Assembly (NCBI GenBank): GCA_913030825.1
Contig: CAJWCU010000006.1
Span: 62,001 to 126,000 of the forward strand
Direction of reading: 5' to 3'
DNA length: 64,000 nt
Origin: an uncultured Rhodospirillaceae bacterium
Lineage (GTDB): Bacteria; Pseudomonadota; Alphaproteobacteria; Rhodospirillales; Casp-alpha2
Positions within the stretch are counted from its first letter, which is position 1. Every line of letters starts with the position of its first letter. The notes beneath the pieces were generated by a model, which worked only from the letters and a program-made list of their open reading frames with translations, searched no databases and was not told the DNA's origin. Positions 58,848-64,000 of this stretch are shown here, in pieces. The translations under genes and the position numbers were made by a program.

Positions 58848-60449
58848 CTAGAACGCCGCGACGGAACCGTCCGACCGCGGATCGGCGGCGCCTTCCAGCA
58901 ATCCATTCGGATGCCGCACGATGGCACCGGCGTGGCCCATGAATTCCTCGAACGGGCCGACGACTTCCAGGTCGTGTCCGGCTTTTTTCAAGGCGTCCAG
59001 GACGGCGGGATCGAAGCGGTTTTCGATCCGCAGGTTCGTGGTCTCCGCCCCCCAGGTCCGGCCCAGTAGCCAGCGGGGTGCGGTGACGGCTTCCTGCAGG
59101 TCCGTGCTGTGCAGGACGTGCCGCGCGAAGACCATGGCCTGGGTCTGCGGCTGGCCTTCGCCGCCCATGGTGCCGTAGACCATGGTCCGGCCGTCGGCCA
59201 ACAGGCCCATGGCCGGCTGGATCGTGTGGAACGGGCGGCGATGGGGACGCAGGCTGTTGAGGCCGCGCGGGTCCAACGAGAACGAGGTGCCCCGGTTCTG
59301 CCAGGTGATGCCCGTCTCGCCCAAAACGGTGCCCGACCCGAACTCCCAATATAGGCTTTGGATCATCGAGACGGCGCGGCCTTGGCCGTCGATGCAGCCG
59401 AACCAGACCGTGTCGCCGTTGGGATCGGCGTCGGGCCAGGGGGCGGCCTGCTTGCGGTCGATATCCCCAGCCATGGCGTCCAGTTCGTCCGTTTTCAGGA
59501 AATCCAACGGATCGGCGGACATATAGGCCGGGTCGGTGACGTATTTGTCGCGCACGCGGAAGGCCTGCTTGGTCGCCTCGACCAGGCCGTGGACGAAGTC
59601 AAAGCCTTCGGGTTGTTGGACTTGCAGGCGCGCATAGAGGGCGAGGATGATCAGCGAGGCCAGGCCCTGGGTCGGCGGCGGCATGTTGAAGATCGTATGC
59701 GGGCCGCAAGCGACCGACAGCGGCGGCAGGGCCAAGGCCTTGTGATGCTCCAGGTCGGCGAGGGCGAGGGGGCTGCCGGCGCGCTCCAGGTCGGCGGCGA
59801 TGGCCTTGGCGAGCGGGCCGCGATAGAAGCTGTCGAGCCCGTCCTTGGACAAGGTCTTGAGCGTTTCGGCCAGGGCCGGAAGTTTCAGGGTATCGCCGAT
59901 ATTGGGCGCCGTATGGGCGATGCCGCCCGGCAGGAAGGTCTCGGCGAAGCCGGGCACGCCGGTCATCTCGTCCTTCTTGGCCAGCGTGTTGTGATGCAGG
60001 GACGGCGTGACCGGTGCCCCTTCGGCGGCGTAATAGGTCGCGTCCTCGAAAAGGCGTTCCAGCGGCAGGGTGCCGCCCCAGGTCTTGGAAATACGCAACG
60101 CCTCGGCCCAGCCGGAAACGGCGCCGGCGACCGTCAGCGCCGCCAGGGGGCCGCGTTGCGGAATGCCGTCGGCATGGCCCGCCTTCGCATAGAAATCGAT
60201 GTCGGCTTTGCCCGCCGCCGCCCCGCAGGCGTCGATCCCGACCGGATTTCCTTCGGTCCCCCGGATCAGCCAGAAATTATCGCCGCCGAGCCCGTTCATA
60301 TGCGGATAGACGACCGCGATGGTCGAGGCCGTGGCGATCATCGCCTCGATGGCGTTGCCGCCGTCCTGCAGTACGCGGAGCCCGGCCTGGGACGCCAGGT
60401 GATGGGGAGCTGTGACCATGCCGCGGCGGGCGGTGGGAGTTTGAAGCAT
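58848..60449 (-). CDS. Gamma-glutamyltransferase-family protein
   Basis: 533 residues, Ntn-hydrolase fold: GGNAIEAMIATAS near 30-42, YRGPLAKAIAADLE around 209-222, and the autoprocessing region GDTVWFGCIDGQG with nucleophile candidate Thr347. The usual TTHF motif after the cleavage site is replaced by TVWF, and no signal peptide is seen, so it belongs to the cytoplasmic acylase-like branch rather than classical Ggt. Substrate unassigned. Confidence 0.85.
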   Translation of the reverse strand: MLQTPTARRGMVTAPHHLASQAGLRVLQDGGNAIEAMIATASTIAVVYPHMNGLGGDNFWLIRGTEGNPVGIDACGAAAGKADIDFYAKAGHADGIPQRGPLAALTVAGAVSGWAEALRISKTWGGTLPLERLFEDATYYAAEGAPVTPSLHHNTLAKKDEMTGVPGFAETFLPGGIAHTAPNIGDTLKLPALAETLKTLSKDGLDSFYRGPLAKAIAADLERAGSPLALADLEHHKALALPPLSVACGPHTIFNMPPPTQGLASLIILALYARLQVQQPEGFDFVHGLVEATKQAFRVRDKYVTDPAYMSADPLDFLKTDELDAMAGDIDRKQAAPWPDADPNGDTVWFGCIDGQGRAVSMIQSLYWEFGSGTVLGETGITWQNRGTSFSLDPRGLNSLRPHRRPFHTIQPAMGLLADGRTMVYGTMGGEGQPQTQAMVFARHVLHSTDLQEAVTAPRWLLGRTWGAETTNLRIENRFDPAVLDALKKAGHDLEVVGPFEEFMGHAGAIVRHPNGLLEGAADPRSDGSVAAF

Positions 60450-60505
60450 CAGGCCGTCACCATTTCTTTGATTTTGAAGATAAATTCGGCGTCATATTTC
60501 GCATT

Positions 60506-60602
60506 GCGGAATCGGTTCCATTTTACATTCCGCTGCGGGAAAAAGCATACTGATCCAGCATTTATAGGCTGTGCGGTACTTGTGCAAGTGCGGTACACAA
60601 GT
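60506..60602 (+). promoter_or_regulatory. Repeat-rich promoter region of the transhydrogenase operon
   Basis: Three features: inverted repeat GCGGAAT (60506-60512) / ATTCCGC (60527-60533); direct repeat GTGCGGTAC at 60571-60579 and 60588-60596, 17 bases apart; and inverted repeat ACTTGTG (60578-60584) / CACAAGT (60596-60602). These overlap the expected promoter of pntAA and suggest control by a dimeric regulator. Confidence 0.5.
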
Positions 60603-60645
60603 CATATACCGGGGCAAGCAAGACCAAGGGCAGGGGACGAGAGCC

Positions 60646-61911
60646 ATGAAGATCGCAATTCCAAAGGAAACCCGAGACGGGGAAACCCGTGTCGCCGCGT
60701 CGGCGCAGGTCATCCAGAAACTGGTCGGCCTGGGCTATGACGTCGTCGTCGAAAAGGGCGCCGGTGCCGGCGCCAGCGTTTCCGACGACGCGTTCAAGGA
60801 TGCCGGCGCGTCGATCGCCGCCTCGGCCGCGACGGCCGTGAAATCCGCCGACATCGTGATGATGGTCAATCCGCCGAAGACATCGGGTGCGGGCGCTTTG
60901 CCCGGCCAGATGAAAAAGGGCGCCGTGCTGATCGCGCAGTTGTCGGCCCTGAACTCGGCCGACGACGTCGCGGCCTATGCCAAGGCCGGGATCACGACCT
61001 TCGCCATGGAACTGGTGCCGCGCATCTCGCGCGCGCAGTCGATGGACGTGCTGTCGAGCCAGGCGAACCTCGCGGGCTACCGCGCGGTTCTGGAGGCCGC
61101 CTCCGAATACGGACGCGGCATCCCGATGATGATGACGGCGGCGGGCACGGTGCCGCCGGCCAAGGCCTTCATCATGGGCGTCGGGGTCGCGGGCCTGCAG
61201 GCCATCGCCACGGCCAAGCGGCTGGGTGCCATCGTGACCGCCACGGACGTCCGGCCCGCGACCAAGGAACAGGTCGAAAGCCTGGGTGGCAAGTTCCTGG
61301 AAGTCGATCCGGAAATGGAAAAAGACGCCCAGACCGAAGGCGGCTACGCCAAGGAAATGCCGAAAGAATACTACGACAAGCAAAAGCAGGTCGTGGCCGA
61401 GCACATCAAGAAACAGGACATCGTCGTGACCACGGCGTTGATCCCGGGCCGCCCGGCGCCCAAGCTGATCACCAAGGCCATGGTCGAAAGCATGCAGCCG
61501 GGCGCGGTGATCGTCGATCTGGCGGTCGAAGCCGGCGGCAACTGCGAAATGTCGGAACCGGGCAAGACGATCACCACATCGAACGGGGTGACCATCGTCG
61601 GTATCAACAATCTGCCGGGGCGCCTGGCGCAGACGGCGTCGGACTTGTTCGCCAAGAACCTGCTGAACTTCCTGACGCCGCTGACGGACAAGGACAAGAA
61701 GGGCACATTGGCCATCGATTGGGACGACGAGGTCGTCAAGGGTTGCTGCGTCACCCGCGACGGCGAGGTCGTCAACGAACGGGTCAAGGAGGCCATGGGC
61801 GCCAAAGCCCCGGCCGCCAAGAAGGCGCCCGCCAAGAAAGCCGAGGCGGCCAAGGCCGATGACGCCGACAAGAGCGGCGACAAAGACGCCGACAAGGACA
61901 AGGGGAACTGA
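60646..61911 (+). CDS. pntAA: Proton-translocating NAD(P)+ transhydrogenase, subunit alpha-1
   Basis: 421 residues from the ATG at 60646, where the family's [18 protein letters not shown] begins. Soluble NAD(H)-binding domain [21 protein letters not shown] nucleotide site around 180-200 and the mobile-loop-like [14 protein letters not shown]. The final ~30 residues are an Ala/Lys/Asp-rich extension, beyond the usual domain. In three-subunit enzymes this is followed, as here, by a separate membrane alpha-2 gene. Confidence 0.95.
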   Translation: MKIAIPKETRDGETRVAASAQVIQKLVGLGYDVVVEKGAGAGASVSDDAFKDAGASIAASAATAVKSADIVMMVNPPKTSGAGALPGQMKKGAVLIAQLSALNSADDVAAYAKAGITTFAMELVPRISRAQSMDVLSSQANLAGYRAVLEAASEYGRGIPMMMTAAGTVPPAKAFIMGVGVAGLQAIATAKRLGAIVTATDVRPATKEQVESLGGKFLEVDPEMEKDAQTEGGYAKEMPKEYYDKQKQVVAEHIKKQDIVVTTALIPGRPAPKLITKAMVESMQPGAVIVDLAVEAGGNCEMSEPGKTITTSNGVTIVGINNLPGRLAQTASDLFAKNLLNFLTPLTDKDKKGTLAIDWDDEVVKGCCVTRDGEVVNERVKEAMGAKAPAAKKAPAKKAEAAKADDADKSGDKDADKDKGN

Positions 61912-61913
61912 CC

Positions 61914-62333
61914 ATGGACAGTGCGACCATCGCCAAACAGGCGCAGGACCTGGCCGCCGGTGCGGCCAAGCTCCTGGAACAAACGCAACAGCTGGCGACC
62001 GACGCGGCGACCGTCGTCGCCCAGCAGGCCCCCGCCATGGGCGGCCACGACAGCTTCCTCGGCCTGTTCACGATTTTCGTGATGGCCTGTTTCGTCGGCT
62101 ACTACGTTGTCTGGTCGGTGACCCCGGCGCTGCATTCGCCGCTGATGGGCGTGACCAACGCGATTTCGTCGGTGATCATCGTCGGCGGCATCCTGGCGGC
62201 CGGGCCCGAGGGCATGGATTTCTCGTCCTGGATGGGCTTTCTCGCGATTATGCTGGCGTCGGTGAATATCTTCGGCGGCTTCATCGTGACGCAGCGAATG
62301 CTCGCGATGTTCAAGAAAAAAGAGAAGAAATAG
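61914..62333 (+). CDS. pntAB: Transhydrogenase subunit alpha-2 (membrane)
   Basis: 139 residues: an N-terminal helix with Gln/Ala-rich sequence, then three membrane helices (about 46-65, 76-97 and 102-124) with the family pattern [21 protein letters not shown] (in part). It forms the proton channel with PntB. Start two bases after the pntAA stop. Confidence 0.95.
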   Translation: MDSATIAKQAQDLAAGAAKLLEQTQQLATDAATVVAQQAPAMGGHDSFLGLFTIFVMACFVGYYVVWSVTPALHSPLMGVTNAISSVIIVGGILAAGPEGMDFSSWMGFLAIMLASVNIFGGFIVTQRMLAMFKKKEKK

Positions 62334-62347
62334 GGAGGGCCTGAACA

Positions 62348-63742
62348 ATGACCGCAAGCTGGACGGGCTATGCCTATCTGATCTCTTCCGTGCTGTTCAT
62401 CCTGGCGCTGCGCGGATTGTCGTCGCCGGTAACGGCGCGCCGCGGCAACCTGATGGGCATCATCGGCATGACCATCGCCATCGTCACGACGCTGCTGGAC
62501 CCGGGTGTCATGTCCTTCGGCATGATCGTCCTGGCGATCCTCATCGGCGGGTCGGTCGGCACGCTGACGGCGCTGAAAATCCAGATGACGGCGCTGCCGC
62601 AACTGGTCGCGGCGTTCCATTCCCTGGTCGGCATGGCGGCGGTCTTCGTCGCCACGGCGGCGCTGTTCAACCCGAAGGCCTATGGCCTGGGCGCGGTGGG
62701 CGAAATACCGGGCGCCTCGCTGGTCGAGATGTCGTTGGGCACGGCCATCGGCGCGATCACCTTCTCCGGCTCCGTCATCGCCTTCGCCAAGTTGCAGGGC
62801 CTGATGTCGGGCTCGCCGATCACCTTCCCGGGGCAGCATAAACTCAATGCGCTGGTCGGTCTGGCGATCCTGGTGTTGATCGTCATGTTCGTCGGCTCGG
62901 AATCCCATACTCTCTACTGGGCCATCGTGGTCCTGGCCTTCGCCATCGGCTTCCTTCTGATCATTCCCATCGGCGGGGCGGACATGCCGGTCGTGGTCTC
63001 CATGCTCAACTCTTATTCGGGTTGGGCCGCGGCCGGGATCGGCTTCACCTTGTCGAACCCGGCGTTGATCATCACCGGGGCCCTGGTCGGCTCGTCCGGT
63101 GCGATCCTGTCCTACATCATGTGCAAGGGCATGAACCGGTCCATCGTCAACGTGCTGCTGGGCGGCTTCGGTGGCGATGCGGCGGGTGGTGGTGCGGCGG
63201 CGTCCAGCGAGGGCAAGACCGCCAAGTCCGGGGCCGCAGACGATGCCGCCTTCATCATGAAGAACGCCTCCAAGGTCATTATCGTTCCCGGTTACGGCAT
63301 GGCCGTGGCCCAGGCGCAGCATGCCGTCCGCGAAATGGCCGATGCGTTGAAGGCCGAAGGGGTCGAGGTCAAATACGCCATTCACCCGGTCGCCGGGCGC
63401 ATGCCGGGCCATATGAACGTGCTGCTGGCCGAAGCCAACGTGCCCTATGACGAGGTCTTCGAGCTGGAAGAGATCAACCACGAATTCTCGACCGCCGAAG
63501 TCGCCTACGTGATCGGCGCCAACGACGTGACGAACCCGGTCGCCAAGACCGACCCGTCCAGCCCCATCGCCGGGATGCCGATCCTGGATGTCGAGAAGGC
63601 GGGCACGGTGTTGTTCGTCAAGCGGTCCCTGTCGCCGGGCTATGCCGGGGTCGACAACCCGCTGTTCTATAACGACGGCACCATGATGCTGTTCGGCGAT
63701 GCCAAGAAGATGACGGAAGAGATTGTCCAGGCGCTGGATTAG
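62348..63742 (+). CDS. pntB: Transhydrogenase subunit beta
   Basis: 464 residues: about nine membrane helices (1-260), then the NADP(H)-binding domain III with GYGMAVAQAQHAVREM, PVAGRMPGHMNVLLAEANVPYD and GANDVTNPVAK. With PntAA/PntAB it uses the proton gradient to reduce NADP+ with NADH. Order alpha1-alpha2-beta is the Rhodospirillum-type arrangement. Confidence 0.96.
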   Translation: MTASWTGYAYLISSVLFILALRGLSSPVTARRGNLMGIIGMTIAIVTTLLDPGVMSFGMIVLAILIGGSVGTLTALKIQMTALPQLVAAFHSLVGMAAVFVATAALFNPKAYGLGAVGEIPGASLVEMSLGTAIGAITFSGSVIAFAKLQGLMSGSPITFPGQHKLNALVGLAILVLIVMFVGSESHTLYWAIVVLAFAIGFLLIIPIGGADMPVVVSMLNSYSGWAAAGIGFTLSNPALIITGALVGSSGAILSYIMCKGMNRSIVNVLLGGFGGDAAGGGAAASSEGKTAKSGAADDAAFIMKNASKVIIVPGYGMAVAQAQHAVREMADALKAEGVEVKYAIHPVAGRMPGHMNVLLAEANVPYDEVFELEEINHEFSTAEVAYVIGANDVTNPVAKTDPSSPIAGMPILDVEKAGTVLFVKRSLSPGYAGVDNPLFYNDGTMMLFGDAKKMTEEIVQALD

Positions 63743-63764
63743 ATCGAATGCGGCGGGGCGGGGC

Positions 63765-64000
63765 TTAGTCCGACGCTCCGTGGCATTGCTTGTATCTCTT
63801 GCCTGATCCGCAGGGGCAAGGCGCGTTGCGCGGCACGGCGGGTGCCTCGGGAAAGGCTGTGTCGGCGGGAAGCGCCAAATCCCGGTGATGCGGCATCTCG
63901 CCGATTTCCGGGCCGCCGATCCAGCTTTCCATATCGGCCTCCAACGCCCGCAGTTCCCGGTCCAGCAGCGGCACGGCGGCGGTCGCCAATTGTGCCAGAT
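63765..64000 (-). CDS. SEC-C domain protein (C-terminal part, cut by window edge)
   Basis: The last 78 codons of a gene reading from beyond the right edge; the frame stays open to position 64000. The C-terminus has the zinc motif [15 protein letters not shown] typical of SEC-C domains, as in YecA/UPF0149 proteins. Function and start cannot be judged. Confidence 0.8.
   Translation of the reverse strand, partial: LAQLATAAVPLLDRELRALEADMESWIGGPEIGEMPHHRDLALPADTAFPEAPAVPRNAPCPCGSGKRYKQCHGASD

Overview
The window looks like a chromosomal stretch of a GC-rich, polarly flagellated alphaproteobacterium, most likely Rhodospirillales or a close relative. Reasons: the gene order flgBC-fliE-fliQR-flhB-cckA-recA-alaS, a CckA-type hybrid kinase, an alphaproteobacterial-type LexA box (GAAC-N7-GAAC) before recA, CtrA-type boxes (TTAA-N7-TTAAC) before flagellar genes, and a three-subunit proton-translocating transhydrogenase. 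I saw no rRNA, tRNA, CRISPR array, insertion sequence or prophage.

Layout. 1-7.75 kb: rod genes flgF and flgG (minus, flgG cut by the window edge), then fliL, fliM, a small membrane protein, a MotE-like protein, cheY, cheZ and two MotB-like proteins, followed by a very large secreted AMIN/TPR-like protein (to 11.1 kb). 11.2-13.4 kb: a peroxiredoxin-like gene divergent from an AraC regulator, then a FecR-domain protein. 13.7-19.5 kb: export apparatus and rod genes on both strands (flhB C-terminal homologue, small helical protein, fliO, fliP; flgB, flgC, fliE, fliQ, fliR, flhB). 19.7-26.8 kb: cckA, recA, alaS. 26.8-31.1 kb: MoxR ATPase, zinc-ribbon membrane protein, MscS channel, small monooxygenase-like protein, CoxE-type VWA protein. 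31.2-37.9 kb: cyclophilin, a second CheZ homologue, MeaB, two proteins I do not recognise, pyruvate kinase, an AEC transporter. 38.07-41.9 kb: a single large nuclease-NTPase gene of visibly lower GC. 42-64 kb: metabolic and housekeeping genes (indolepyruvate ferredoxin oxidoreductase, VOC protein, UDP-glucuronate epimerase, two alpha/beta hydrolases, nitroreductase, two acetyltransferases, acyl-CoA synthetase, M3 peptidase, AarF-type kinase, UPF0145 protein, cyclase-like protein, RidA, gamma-glutamyltransferase-like protein, transhydrogenase, and a SEC-C protein cut by the right edge).

How it fits together. The flagellar genes, their chemotaxis output (CheY, two CheZ, FliM) and the master kinase CckA lie together. 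CtrA-like boxes sit before fliL, flgB and the minus-strand fliO/fliP operon, which suggests that the CckA-ChpT-CtrA phosphorelay controls the export and rod operons it is encoded beside.

The best candidate for an undescribed system is the 1279-residue protein at 38067-41906. It has an N-terminal PD-(D/E)XK (Mrr-like) nuclease signature, a STAND/AAA-type P-loop and a long C-terminal region with no obvious homology. It stands alone between housekeeping genes behind an AT-rich promoter with a 31-bp-phased direct repeat, and looks like a one-gene antiphage defence system. The other striking element is an array of eight short hairpins in about 240 bp between recA and alaS.
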